64,000 nucleotides of DNA from JBBROS01 sp038229135 (lineage in GTDB: Bacteria; Pseudomonadota; Alphaproteobacteria; Acetobacterales; Acetobacteraceae): positions 1 through 64,000 of the forward strand of contig JBBROS010000019.1 of NCBI GenBank assembly GCA_038229135.1, given 5' to 3'. Each line of letters starts with the position of its first letter. The stretch's first letter is position 1. The position numbers were made by a program, and so were the translations under genes. The notes beneath the pieces are model-generated. The model made no database searches, was not told the origin of the DNA, and worked only from the letters and a program-made list of their open reading frames with translations. Below are positions 17,718 to 29,089 of the stretch, in pieces.

Positions 17718-18851
17718 ATGGACACCACCTTCGAAGGCCTCGGCCTCGCCGCCCCCTTGCTGAAGGCCCTCACCACCGAGGGCTACACGACACCGACGCC
17801 GATCCAGCTCCAGGCCATCCCGCACGTGCTGGCCGGCCGGGACGTGCAGGGCATCGCCCAGACCGGGACGGGCAAGACGGCCGCCTTCGCGCTGCCCATC
17901 ATCCACCGCCTCCTCGCCGACAAGCGCCAGCCCAAGCCTCGCTCCTGCCGCGTGCTGGTGCTGAGCCCGACCCGCGAGCTCGCCTCGCAGATCGTCGAGA
18001 GCTTCCGCTCCTATGGCCGCCACGCCGCCCTGCGCACCGCGCTCATCTTCGGCGGCGTGCCGAAGGGCCGCCAGGCGAAGACGATGGCGGGCGGCGTCGA
18101 CGTGCTGGTGGCCACCCCCGGCCGCCTGCTGGACCACATGCAAGACGGCGCGGTCCAGCTCGGCAGCGTGGAAGTGCTCGTGCTGGACGAGGCCGACCAC
18201 ATGCTAGACCTCGGCTTCATCGTGCCCATCCGCAAGATCGTGAGCACCATCCCGACGGCGCGGCAGACGCTGTTCTTCTCGGCCACCATGCCGAAGGAGA
18301 TCAGCAACCTCGCCGGGGCCATGCTGCGTGATCCGGTGCACGTGGCCGTCACCCCCATCGCGACCACCGCCGAGCGCATCGACCAGAAGGTCATCTTCGT
18401 CGAGACCGCCCGCAAGCGCCAGGTCCTCGCCGACCTGCTCCGCCGCGGCAAGATGGGCCGCACGCTGGTGTTCACCCGCACCAAGCACGGCGCCGACCGC
18501 GTGACGCAGCACCTGGAGGCCGTGGGCCAGCCCGCCGCCGCCATCCACGGCAACAAAAGCCAGCCCCAGCGTGAGCGTGCCCTCGCCGCCTTCAAGGATG
18601 GCCGCGTGAGCGTGCTGGTCGCCACCGACATCGCCGCCCGCGGCATCGACGTGGACGGCGTCACTCACGTGGTCAACTTCGACCTGCCGAACGTCCCGGA
18701 AGCCTACGTCCACCGCATCGGCCGCACCGCGCGCGCCGGGCACGCGGGCGTCGCCATCAGCTTCTGCGACAGCAGCGAGCGCCCCTACCTCCGCGGCATC
18801 GAGAAGCTGATCCGCGCCCGCCTCGAGGTCGAGGAGCCTATGGCGGCCTGA
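17718..18851 (+). CDS. rhlE: DEAD-box RNA helicase, RhlE-like
   Basis: A protein of 377 residues: Q motif (GYTTPTPIQLQAIP), motif I AQTGTGKTAAF, Ia PTRELASQI, GG, Ib TPGRLLD, II VLDEADHML, III SATM, IV LVFTRTKHGAD, V ATDIAARGIDV and VI HRIGRTARAG. This is the bare two-domain core with almost no C-terminal tail, close to the RhlE group used in RNA unwinding for ribosome assembly and decay. ATG 17718 begins at the normal MDTTFEGLGL; an ATG 12 codons earlier is less typical. Confidence 0.93.
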   Translation: MDTTFEGLGLAAPLLKALTTEGYTTPTPIQLQAIPHVLAGRDVQGIAQTGTGKTAAFALPIIHRLLADKRQPKPRSCRVLVLSPTRELASQIVESFRSYGRHAALRTALIFGGVPKGRQAKTMAGGVDVLVATPGRLLDHMQDGAVQLGSVEVLVLDEADHMLDLGFIVPIRKIVSTIPTARQTLFFSATMPKEISNLAGAMLRDPVHVAVTPIATTAERIDQKVIFVETARKRQVLADLLRRGKMGRTLVFTRTKHGADRVTQHLEAVGQPAAAIHGNKSQPQRERALAAFKDGRVSVLVATDIAARGIDVDGVTHVVNFDLPNVPEAYVHRIGRTARAGHAGVAISFCDSSERPYLRGIEKLIRARLEVEEPMAA

Positions 18852-18881
18852 GCATCGTCTCCGTCCGCTAATCATTTCAAC

Positions 18882-18967
18882 CGTGATCGCGAGCGGAACA
18901 TTGCGATCCAGGGGCCGCGCAGGCCCATCGGCCCCTGGCTCTCCCCGCTTTCGGCTCGCGACCACGG
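18882..18967. repeat. Dispersed palindromic repeat, copy 4
   Basis: A somewhat diverged copy: left arm CGTGATCGCGAGCGGAACA with TTGCGATCCAGGGGCC; right arm GGCCCCTGG and CTCTCCCCGCTTTCGGCTCG. It follows the helicase stop by 30 bases and precedes the chromate operon promoter region. Confidence 0.75.
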
Positions 18968-18974
18968 AGGATTC

Positions 18975-19015
18975 TTGACGGAACGGCCCCATATCGGCAC
19001 ATAGCCGGTATGGGG
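18975..19015 (+). promoter_or_regulatory. Candidate promoter/operator of the chromate operon
   Basis: TTGACG at 18975-18980 is a good -35 element. Starting 6 bases later is an inverted repeat, CCCCATATCGG and CCGGTATGGGG (18987-19015), matching at 10 of 11 positions around a 7-base centre, CACATAG, which coincides with where the -10 should be. A palindrome over a promoter fits an operator. ChrB-type proteins have been reported as chromate-responsive regulators of chrA, so ChrB itself is a candidate ligand. A simple hairpin is the alternative. Confidence 0.45.
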
Positions 19016-19088
19016 CTGTCCGCGATCGCCCCGTGAGGCCTCTCGGCTCAAGCATCGCGTCCGAACTCCTTCCGGAGAGGACGCACTC

Positions 19089-19922
19089 ATGCCCGCCCCC
19101 CGCCTTCGTACAACCGACCAGATCACCGTCGGCCAACTCACTCACCGCATCGGCCTGTCCGACAGCCCGGTCCTGATCGACGTCCGCATCGACGAAGATC
19201 ATTCCGCCGACCCGCGCGACTTCCCTGGCGCGATCCGTGGCGACTTCCGCACCGTCGCTGCCTGGGCAGTCGAGTTGGCCAACCGCGAGACGGTCGTCGC
19301 CTGCCAGCGCGGCCACAAGCTCAGCCAGGGCGCGGCCGCCTGGCTCCGCCACGAAGGCGTGCCCGCCCGATCCCTCGAGGGCGGCTTCGAGGCCTGGCGC
19401 GACGCCGGTGCCCCCCTCGTCCGCAGCGAGGCCGTCCCGCCCCGCGACGCACGCGGCCGCACCGTCTGGGTCACCCGCACCCGTCCCAAGATCGACCGCA
19501 TCGCCTGCCCCTGGCTCATTCGCCGCTTCGTCGACCCCGGCGCCGTTTTCCTCTTCGTTGCCGCGTCCGAGGTCCAGGCCGTCGCCGACCGCTTCGGCGC
19601 CATGCCGTTCGACATCGAGGGCGTGTTCTGGAGCCATCGCGGCCCGCTCTGCACCTTCGACGTCTTGCTCGACGAATTCGGCCTCCACACCGAGGCGCTC
19701 GACCGCCTCGCCCTTCTCGTCCGCGGCGCCGACACCGGCAACCCGGCCCTCGCCCCCGAGGCCGCCGGCCTGCTCGCCGCCTCCATCGGCCTCAGCCGCA
19801 TGCACGAGGACGACCTGGTGCAACTCGAAGCCGGGCTGACCCTCTACGACGCCTTCTATCGCTGGGCACGGGACGCAGCCGCCGAAACGCACAACTGGCC
19901 CGCCGCCCGGGTGGCCGCATGA
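19089..19922 (+). CDS. chrB: ChrB-type chromate resistance protein with rhodanese domain
   Basis: A protein of 277 residues in two parts. Residues 10-115 form a rhodanese-like domain (VLIDVRIDEDH; active-site loop ACQRGHKLSQG with Cys; LEGGFEAWRDAGAPL). Residues 125-270 match the chromate-resistance (ChrB C-terminal) domain: WVTRTRPKIDRIACPWLIRR, FDIEGVFWSHRGPLCTFDVL and ADTGN. ChrB proteins go with the ChrA efflux pump, either as regulators or as needed for full resistance. ATG 19089 follows GGAGAGG. It overlaps chrA by 4 bases. Confidence 0.88.
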   Translation: MPAPRLRTTDQITVGQLTHRIGLSDSPVLIDVRIDEDHSADPRDFPGAIRGDFRTVAAWAVELANRETVVACQRGHKLSQGAAAWLRHEGVPARSLEGGFEAWRDAGAPLVRSEAVPPRDARGRTVWVTRTRPKIDRIACPWLIRRFVDPGAVFLFVAASEVQAVADRFGAMPFDIEGVFWSHRGPLCTFDVLLDEFGLHTEALDRLALLVRGADTGNPALAPEAAGLLAASIGLSRMHEDDLVQLEAGLTLYDAFYRWARDAAAETHNWPAARVAA

Positions 19923-21271
19923 GCACCACCACCGAAACCGGCCTTCCAACGCTCGGGGAGGCCCTCCGCGTATGGCTCCGCGTCGGCCTGCTCTCGTTCG
20001 GCGGCCCGGCCGGGCAGATCGCGCTGCTGCACCGCGAGGTGGTGGAACAGCGAAGCTGGATCGGCGAGCGCCGGTTCCTGCACGCGCTCAACTTCTGCAA
20101 CCTGCTGCCCGGCCCCGAGGCGCAGCAGCTCGCCGTCTATCTCGGCTGGCTCATGCACGGCGTGCGCGGGGGCCTGGTGTCCGGCACGCTGTTCGTGCTG
20201 CCGGGCGCGCTGGTGATGCTGGCGCTGTCTTTGATCTACGTCGCGTTCGGCGACGTGCCACTCATTGCCGCCCTGTTCTTCGGGCTGAAATGCGCCGTGC
20301 TGGTGCTCGTGGTCGAGGCCCTGCTGCGGATCAGCCGCCGCGCGCTGAAGCGCCAAGCCGCCTGGGCCATGGCGGGTGCGGCCTTCGTCGCCCTCTTCGT
20401 ATTCAACCTGCCCTTCCCTCTCGTGGTGCTCGTGGCCGGCCTCATCGGCTATGCCCTGCCCGACGCGTTCAGCCTGCCGCACAAGGCCGACGCGAGCGGG
20501 GGCGCCCCGGCCCTCATCGACGCGGCCCTCGAGGCCGACCCAGGCCGCCCCGCCCGCTTCGCCGCTGCCGCACGCCGGGCCGGAGGGCTCATTCTCGTCG
20601 CCTGGCTCGCCCCCGTCGCGGCCCTCGCGTTGCTGGTCGGCGGCACCTGGGCGGACATCGCCTGGTTCTTCTCGAAGATGGCCGTCGTCACGGTCGGTGG
20701 CGCCTACGCCGTGCTGGCCTACGTCGCGCAGGACGCGGTGCAGGCCTATCACTGGCTCAGCGCCCCCGAGATGCTGGCCGGCCTGGGCCTCGCCGAGACC
20801 ACCCCCGGGCCACTGATCCTGGTGCTGCAGTTCGTCGGCTTCCTCGCCGGGCACCGTGCGCCGGGCGCCCTTACCGGCATCCCGGGCGGCATCGCGGCCT
20901 CGGCCCTCGTGCTCTGGGTCACGTTCGCGCCCTGCTTCGCCTTCGTGTTCCTGGGCGCCCCGCTCATCGAGCGCCTGCAGGACAACCGGGCCCTCTCCGG
21001 CGCCCTCGCCGCCATCACCGGCGCGGTGGTGGGCGTGGTGGCGAACCTCGCCCTCTGGTTCGGCCTGCGCGTGCTGTTCCAGCAGCTCCGCCCCGTGGCG
21101 CTCGGGCCCGTCGCACTCGAGGTGCCGGTGCTCACCAGCCTCGACGGGGCAGCCCTGGCCCTTGCGGCGCTCGCGGCGGTCTGCCTGTTCCGCCTGAAGC
21201 TGGGTGTCCTGAAAACCCTTGCCATCTGCGCCACATCCGGCCTGCTGCTCCGCCTCGGAGGCCTCGCATGA
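19919..21271 (+). CDS. chrA: Chromate efflux transporter ChrA
   Basis: A protein of 450 residues of the long-chain CHR family, made of two homologous halves with about ten membrane helices. The first half has GLLSFGGPAGQIALLHREVV and NLLPGPEAQQLAVYLGW. The second has FFSKMAVVTVGGAYAVLAYV and GLGLAETTPGPLILVLQFVG. Both halves keep the FGG/VGG and PGP motifs. The protein exports chromate using the proton gradient. ATG 19919 is in an ATGA overlap with chrB, and its stop overlaps the next gene the same way. Confidence 0.95.
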   Translation: MSTTTETGLPTLGEALRVWLRVGLLSFGGPAGQIALLHREVVEQRSWIGERRFLHALNFCNLLPGPEAQQLAVYLGWLMHGVRGGLVSGTLFVLPGALVMLALSLIYVAFGDVPLIAALFFGLKCAVLVLVVEALLRISRRALKRQAAWAMAGAAFVALFVFNLPFPLVVLVAGLIGYALPDAFSLPHKADASGGAPALIDAALEADPGRPARFAAAARRAGGLILVAWLAPVAALALLVGGTWADIAWFFSKMAVVTVGGAYAVLAYVAQDAVQAYHWLSAPEMLAGLGLAETTPGPLILVLQFVGFLAGHRAPGALTGIPGGIAASALVLWVTFAPCFAFVFLGAPLIERLQDNRALSGALAAITGAVVGVVANLALWFGLRVLFQQLRPVALGPVALEVPVLTSLDGAALALAALAAVCLFRLKLGVLKTLAICATSGLLLRLGGLA

Positions 21272-21885
21272 TCACCCGCCGCGCAACCGTGCCCCTCCTC
21301 GCCCTGCCCCTCCTGGCCCTGCCGAGCCTCGCCCACGCCGCCCCGCTCCCGGACGGCTACACCCAGGCCCGCACCGGCCGCGGCAAGCCCGCCCGGTGGG
21401 AGCTGGTGCCGGACCCCACCGCCCAGGGCGGCCAGGCCCTGGCCCAACTCGAAGCGGACCCGACCGATTACCGCTACCCGCTCCTCATCTGGCCCGCCCC
21501 GGCCGCCGCCGACGTCGAAATCTCCATCCGCTTCAAGGCCGTCGCCGGCCGCACGGACCGCGCCGGCGGCATCGCCATCCGCCTGACCGACCCCGACAAC
21601 TACATCGTCCTCCGCGCCAACGCCCTCGAGGACAACGTGAACCTCTACCGCGTGGTGCGCGGGGACCGGCGCGAGATCAAGGGCGCCACCACCCGCGTGA
21701 CCTCCGGCGAGTGGCACACCCTCGGGGTGCGCGCCGTCGGCGACGCCTTCACGGCCACATTCGACGGAAAGGTGCTGTTCACGGTCTCCGATCGATCCAT
21801 TCCCGGGCCGGGACGGGTGGCCCTGTGGACGAAGGCCGACAGCGTGACCCATTTCGACACGCTGACGCTCCGGGCGCCGCCTTGA
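21268..21885 (+). CDS. Periplasmic lectin-like protein (DUF1080/LamG-like fold), third gene of chr operon
   Basis: A protein of 205 residues with a clear signal peptide (RRATVPLLALPLLALPSLAHA). The mature part resembles a concanavalin-like beta sandwich of the DUF1080 type: DVEISIRFKAVAGRTDRAGG, DPDNYIVLRANALEDNVNLY, GEWHTLGVRAVGDAFTATF and GRVALWTKADSVTHFD. No catalytic residues can be assigned. The ATG at 21268 overlaps the chrA stop (ATGA), so it should be made together with ChrB and ChrA. A role in the periplasm in chromate tolerance is inference from position only. Confidence 0.75.
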   Translation: MITRRATVPLLALPLLALPSLAHAAPLPDGYTQARTGRGKPARWELVPDPTAQGGQALAQLEADPTDYRYPLLIWPAPAAADVEISIRFKAVAGRTDRAGGIAIRLTDPDNYIVLRANALEDNVNLYRVVRGDRREIKGATTRVTSGEWHTLGVRAVGDAFTATFDGKVLFTVSDRSIPGPGRVALWTKADSVTHFDTLTLRAPP

Positions 21886-21898
21886 CGGAGGCCGCTGA

Positions 21899-22882
21899 TC
21901 AGCCGGGCACGTCGCCGCGAGCGAAGCGTGGCGACCCTGGCGCCAACGAGGCTGCACCGTAACGTCCATCGACCGGAGCGGCTTCGCCTCGCGACGACGC
22001 CGTTCCAAGCACCCCCAGGCACGCCTCCAGCGCCGCATCCACGCTCAAATCCGTCATGGCTGTCCCCTCCGCCAGCGCCCATCGCGCCCGCAGCCCGGCC
22101 GGCGCCATCTCCTCGGCCCTGTCGTTCGTCGCCGCACACAGCCCCACGGTCGGCGCACCCGTGGCCGCCGCCAGGTGCATGAGCCCGCTATCATTGCCCA
22201 CGAAAAGCGCACACCCCCCGATGAACGCCGCCGCCTCGGGCAGCGTCAGCACGCCGCGAAGGTCCAGCGCCCCTGGAAGCGCCTCCAGCACCGGTGCCGC
22301 CATCGCCCGCTCCGCCTCGCCCGGCCCGGCGAACACCGCCGCAACTGCTCCGGGCAGCACGCCCTCCAGCGCACGCGTCAATGCAGCGAACCGTTCGGGC
22401 GGCCACACCTTGCCGCCCCAGTTCGCCGTCACGCCCAGCGCCACCACCGGCCGCCCGGCAGAGAGCAGCGCATCCGCCCGCGCCCGGTCTTCCGGCGACG
22501 TCCACACGACCGGCAGCGGCGCGGGATCCATCCCCAGCATGGCCCCGTGCTGCTCGTACATCCGCCCCGGCCGCCGCCGACGCACCACCCGCCGCCGCGC
22601 CCATACGAACCAGGCCAGCGCCGAGCCCTTCACGTCCACCACCAGGTCCCATCGCGTGAACGCCACCGCCCGCCACAGCCGCCACCAATGCCGGTCGTCC
22701 TTGTGCTTCTCCACCAGCACCACGCGCTCCAGCCCGGGCATGCGCTGATACACCCCCGCCGCCGCCGGCCCGCACGCCACCGTCACCCGCGCGCCCGCGT
22801 GCTTTCGCACCAGCGCGTCCAGCACCCCACAGGTGATGACGGCGTCCCCAATCCGGTTCGGCCCGATGAACAGGATCCGCAT
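21899..22882 (-). CDS. Family 9 glycosyltransferase (heptosyltransferase-like)
   Basis: A protein of 327 residues. The N terminus MRILFIGPNRIGDAVITCGV and the C-domain stretches ALGVTANWGGKVWPPERFA and FVGNDSGLMHLAAATGAPTVGL are typical of GT9 enzymes that add heptose or related sugars to the LPS core. ATG 22882 begins at the normal family start; the longer frame upstream runs into a dispersed repeat. The last 30 or so codons come from another copy of that repeat (21910-21999), so the C terminus from about ASSRGEAAPVDGRYG onward is not part of the ancestral protein. Confidence 0.85.
   Translation of the reverse strand: MRILFIGPNRIGDAVITCGVLDALVRKHAGARVTVACGPAAAGVYQRMPGLERVVLVEKHKDDRHWWRLWRAVAFTRWDLVVDVKGSALAWFVWARRRVVRRRRPGRMYEQHGAMLGMDPAPLPVVWTSPEDRARADALLSAGRPVVALGVTANWGGKVWPPERFAALTRALEGVLPGAVAAVFAGPGEAERAMAAPVLEALPGALDLRGVLTLPEAAAFIGGCALFVGNDSGLMHLAAATGAPTVGLCAATNDRAEEMAPAGLRARWALAEGTAMTDLSVDAALEACLGVLGTASSRGEAAPVDGRYGAASLAPGSPRFARGDVPG
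21910..21999. repeat. Dispersed palindromic repeat, copy 5, inside the GT9 gene end
   Basis: A degenerate copy: CGTCGCCGCGAGCGAAGCG with TGGCGACCCTGG on the left, and GGAGCGGCTTCGCCTCGCG then ACGACG on the right. Unlike the other copies it lies within a reading frame and supplies the last codons and nearly the stop of the glycosyltransferase. Confidence 0.65.
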
Positions 22883-22914
22883 CGCCCTCAAGCCAGGACG
22901 CAACCACCCAAGCC

Positions 22915-23002
22915 CGTCATATCGAGCCGCAGGCGTGGCGATCCAGGGGCCGCGAGCCTGCTCCCAACGGCCCTGGATCGCCACGCTCCGCTCGCGATGA
23001 CG
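22915..23002. repeat. Dispersed palindromic repeat, copy 6
   Basis: Left arm CGTCATATCGAGCCGCAGG with CGTGGCGATCCAGGGGCC; right arm GGCCCTGGATCGCCACGC to CTCGCGATGACG. It lies in the 157-base gap between secA and the GT9 gene, both on the minus strand. Confidence 0.85.
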
Positions 23003-23039
23003 CGCGCCGACGGTCTGGGCCCGATGGCGCCCACACGCG

Positions 23040-25745
<2,706 letters not shown>

Positions 25746-25931
25746 CGAGCAGGGCCTTATGGCAGGGCCCGGCCCCTGAACTTCGGGCGGGGCTTTGAGC
25801 GGAATCGGGCGGTGTGCAGATAGGCGGCGCATGCCCCCAGGTCAACGCGGCCCCGAACGCGACCCTGGCCTTCGCCTTGTGACACGCCGCACCTTCGGGC
25901 AATCTCCGGCAACCCCCGTCAGAGGTCGTCC

Positions 25932-26828
25932 ATGCCGTTCCCTCGCCTTTCCGCCGTTGCGGCCGCGCTGCTGCTCTGCCTCCCCACGGCCTACGCGCCC
26001 GCTGCCCGCGCCCAGGCGGTGTCGCCCGCCCCCGGGCCCACCCAGGCGCCCGACCCCGTGCTGGCCCGCGTCGCCGGGGAGGAAATCCGCATGTCGGACC
26101 TGAACGACGCAGCCGCCGCCCTGCCCGAGGAGCTGCGCGGCATGCCGCCCGCCATGCTCATGCCCATGCTGCTCGACCAGCTCGTGGACCGCCGCGCCAT
26201 CGTCATCGCCGCCCGCAAGCAGGGCCTCGTCAACGATCCGGCCGTGCAGAAGCAGGTCGCCCGCGCCACCGACACCGCTCTCCAGAACGCACTCCTCACC
26301 CGGGAAGTCGGGCCCACCCTCACCGACGAGGCAATCCAGTCCCGCTACGACCGCGACTACGCCAACAAGCCGGGCGAGGAGGAGGTCCATGCCGCCCACA
26401 TCCTGGTGGCCGACGACGCGCGCGCCAAGGAGATCATCGCCAGCCTCAAGGCTGGCAAGGACTTCAACGAGATCGCCCGGGACGCCAGCACGGACCCTTC
26501 CGCCAAGACCAACGGCGGGGACCTCGGGTTCTTCAAGAAGTCCGACATGCTGCCCGAGTTCGCCGACGTCGCCTTCGCGCTCAAGGCCGGCGAGATCACC
26601 CAGGCCCCGGTGCAGACCCGGTTCGGCTGGCACGTGATAAAGCTCCTCGAGCGCCGCTCGGCCCCGGCGCCGGCGCTCGATCAGGTGCGCGACGACATCC
26701 GCCAGGCCATCATCCAGGACGGGGTCACCCGCGTGCTCGCCAGCGCCAAGCAGGGCCTGGCCGTGGAGAAGTTCAACCAGGACGGCACGCCGCTCACGCC
26801 CGAGGCTCTTCAGGCAGTGCCCAAGTAG
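25932..26828 (+). CDS. Periplasmic parvulin-type peptidyl-prolyl isomerase
   Basis: A protein of 298 residues with a signal peptide (AVAAALLLCLPTAYAPAARA). After a SurA/PpiC-like N-terminal helical part comes a parvulin domain (about residues 155-245): VHAAHILVADDARAKEIIAS, GGDLGFFKKSDMLPEFADVAF and TRFGWHVIKLLE. It should catalyse proline isomerisation in exported proteins, working after SecA, its divergent neighbour. It ends 1 base before argJ. No lipobox is seen. Confidence 0.92.
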   Translation: MPFPRLSAVAAALLLCLPTAYAPAARAQAVSPAPGPTQAPDPVLARVAGEEIRMSDLNDAAAALPEELRGMPPAMLMPMLLDQLVDRRAIVIAARKQGLVNDPAVQKQVARATDTALQNALLTREVGPTLTDEAIQSRYDRDYANKPGEEEVHAAHILVADDARAKEIIASLKAGKDFNEIARDASTDPSAKTNGGDLGFFKKSDMLPEFADVAFALKAGEITQAPVQTRFGWHVIKLLERRSAPAPALDQVRDDIRQAIIQDGVTRVLASAKQGLAVEKFNQDGTPLTPEALQAVPK

Positions 26829-26829
26829 G

Positions 26830-28056
26830 ATGAAGTACCCCACCTCGCCGCTGGCCGTCCCGCTACCCACGATCCCGCCGCTCGGGGGCGTCCGCCTCGC
26901 GGCAGCCCAGGCCGGGATCCGCTATCAGGGCCGCACGGACGTGGTGCTGATCGAGCTGCCCGAGGGCACCCACGCCGCCGGGGTGTTCACCCGCAGCAAA
27001 TGCCCCGGCGCCCCCATCGACTGGTGCCGGGACGCGCTGGCCGGCGGCCGCGCCCGGGCCGTCGTGATCAACGCCGGCAACGCCAACGTCTTCACCGGCC
27101 GCGCCGGGGCCCAATCGGTCGAGGCCACGGCGCGCGCCACCGCCAAGCTCCTGGGCTGCACTCCGCACGAAGTGTTCGTGGCCTCCACCGGCGTCATCGG
27201 CGAGGTGCTGCCGCACGACCGCATCGTCGCCGCCCTGCCCGCCCTCCGCCACGGCCTCGCGCCCGACGGCTGGGAGCAAGCCGCCCGCGGCATCATGACG
27301 ACGGACACCTTCCCCAAGGCCGCGACCCGTACCGCGACCATCCATGGCGCCCCCGTCCGCATCACCGGCATCGCCAAGGGCAGCGGCATGGTCGCGCCCG
27401 ACATGGCCACCATGCTCTGCTTCATCGCCACCGACGCCCGCATCCCGACGGCCGCGCTGCAGGACATGCTCGGCCACTGCACCAAGCGCAGCTTCAACGC
27501 CACCACGGTCGACAGCGACACCTCGACCAGCGACACCGTCCTGCTGTTCGCGACCGGCACGGCCGACCACAAGAAGCTCGGCAAGGACGACAAGGCCGTC
27601 CGCCCGTTCCGCGACGCGCTGCAATCCCTCATGCTCGAGCTCGCCCTCATGGTGGTGCGCGACGGCGAGGGCGCCCAGAAGCTGATCCGCATCGACGTGA
27701 CCGGCGCCGTGTCCAATAAATCCGCCCACCGCGTCGGCATGGCCATCGCCAACTCGCCTCTGGTCAAGACCGCGATCGCCGGGGAGGATGCGAACTGGGG
27801 CCGCATCGTCATGGCCGTGGGCAAGGCAGGCGAGCCGGCCGACCGGGACCAGCTCAGCGTCGGCATCGGCGGCACCTGGATGGCGCGCGACGGCACCGTG
27901 GTGCCGGGCTACGACGAGGCGCCCGTGGTGGCCCACATGAAAGGCCGCGAGATCGCCATAGCCGTCGACCTCGGCCTCGGCCGTGGCGAGGCCACCGTCT
28001 ACACCTGCGACCTGACGCACGGCTACATCGACATCAACGGCTCCTATCGCAGCTGA
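26830..28056 (+). CDS. argJ: Bifunctional glutamate N-acetyltransferase / amino-acid acetyltransferase ArgJ
   Basis: A protein of 408 residues. ArgJ recycles the acetyl group from N-acetylornithine to glutamate in arginine synthesis, and the bifunctional form also uses acetyl-CoA. It is made as a precursor that cuts itself before a threonine; the site is in KGSGMVAPDMATMLCFIATD (Ala-Thr). Other marks are NAGNANVFTGRAG, STGVIGEVLP, NATTVDSDTSTSDT and the end DLTHGYIDINGSYRS. It starts 1 base after ppiC and is followed at 4 bases by the GNAT-Nudix gene. Confidence 0.97.
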   Translation: MKYPTSPLAVPLPTIPPLGGVRLAAAQAGIRYQGRTDVVLIELPEGTHAAGVFTRSKCPGAPIDWCRDALAGGRARAVVINAGNANVFTGRAGAQSVEATARATAKLLGCTPHEVFVASTGVIGEVLPHDRIVAALPALRHGLAPDGWEQAARGIMTTDTFPKAATRTATIHGAPVRITGIAKGSGMVAPDMATMLCFIATDARIPTAALQDMLGHCTKRSFNATTVDSDTSTSDTVLLFATGTADHKKLGKDDKAVRPFRDALQSLMLELALMVVRDGEGAQKLIRIDVTGAVSNKSAHRVGMAIANSPLVKTAIAGEDANWGRIVMAVGKAGEPADRDQLSVGIGGTWMARDGTVVPGYDEAPVVAHMKGREIAIAVDLGLGRGEATVYTCDLTHGYIDINGSYRS

Positions 28057-28060
28057 CCGC

Positions 28061-29062
28061 ATGACAGCCGGGTTCACGCCGCTCCGCACGGAGCGCCTGC
28101 TGCTGCGCCCCCTGCGCGCGGCGGACGCGCCCGCGCTGCACCGCCTGGTCAACGACTGGGCGGTGGTGCGGAACCTCTCGGCCCTGCCCTTCCCGTACCC
28201 GCGGGACCTGGCCGACGAGTGGATCGCCTCGACCGCGGCCCAGCTCGAGGCCGGCACGGGCTACCACCTGGCCATCGCCGGGCCCGAGGACTCCTCCGAG
28301 CTGCTCGGCTGCATCGGCCTTCGGCTGGACCTGTCACCCCGCGCCGGCAACCTCGGGTACTGGATCGGCCGCCAATACTGGGGCCATGGCGTCGCCACGG
28401 AGGCCGCCACCCGCCTCGCGAGCTGGGCCATGGCCAACCTGGAACTCGACCGGCTCGAGGCCCACGTCGCCACCGACAACCCGGCCAGCGCCGCCGTGCT
28501 GCGCCGCGCCGGGTTCCGCGAGACGGGCCAGGAGCAGCGCGTGTTCCGCGCCCGCGGCGGCAAGCACCCGGCGCTCCGCTTCGAGGCTACGCGCGACGAC
28601 CTGTTCCCCGCCACGGCCGGGCGTGCCGAGCCGGCCAGCGCCTCCGCCGAAACGTCGGGCACCAAGCCCATCGTCCTCGTCGCCGCCTGCGCCCTGATCG
28701 ATTCCGACGGCCGCGTGCTCCTTGCACGCCGCCCCGAAGGCCGCGCCATGGCCGGCCTGTGGGAGTTCCCCGGTGGCAAGGTCGGCCCCGGCGAGACCCC
28801 CGAGGCCGCCCTCATCCGCGAACTGCACGAGGAGCTCGGCATCGACGTGTCGGCCGCCTGCCTCGCCCCCTTCGCCTTCGCCAGCCACGGCTACGAACGC
28901 TTCCACCTGCTCATGCCCCTCTACCTCTGCCGCCGCTGGCAGGGCGAGCCCGAAGGCCGCGAGAACCAGGCCCTCGCCTGGGTCCGCCCCCAACGCCTCG
29001 CCGACTACCCCATGCCCGACGCCGACAAGCCGCTGGTGCCGCTGCTCAGGGACTTCCTGTGA
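28061..29062 (+). CDS. Fusion of GNAT acetyltransferase and MutT/Nudix hydrolase
   Basis: A protein of 333 residues. Residues 1-180 form a RimJ/RimL-type GNAT domain (TERLLLRPLRAADAPAL; GYWIGRQYWGHGVATEAATR for acetyl-CoA; ATDNPASAAVLRRAGF). Residues 205-333 form a Nudix domain with a complete Nudix box, GGKVGPGETPEAALIREL followed by HEELGI, like MutT, which removes oxidised dGTP. The ending (ADYPMPDADKPLVPLL) is MutT-like. In related genomes these are usually two genes beside argJ (recollection). There is no stop or start signal at the junction, so this looks like a true fusion. Confidence 0.9.
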   Translation: MTAGFTPLRTERLLLRPLRAADAPALHRLVNDWAVVRNLSALPFPYPRDLADEWIASTAAQLEAGTGYHLAIAGPEDSSELLGCIGLRLDLSPRAGNLGYWIGRQYWGHGVATEAATRLASWAMANLELDRLEAHVATDNPASAAVLRRAGFRETGQEQRVFRARGGKHPALRFEATRDDLFPATAGRAEPASASAETSGTKPIVLVAACALIDSDGRVLLARRPEGRAMAGLWEFPGGKVGPGETPEAALIRELHEELGIDVSAACLAPFAFASHGYERFHLLMPLYLCRRWQGEPEGRENQALAWVRPQRLADYPMPDADKPLVPLLRDFL

Positions 29063-29089
29063 TACACCGCATCTCCGCCCTCCAATCAC

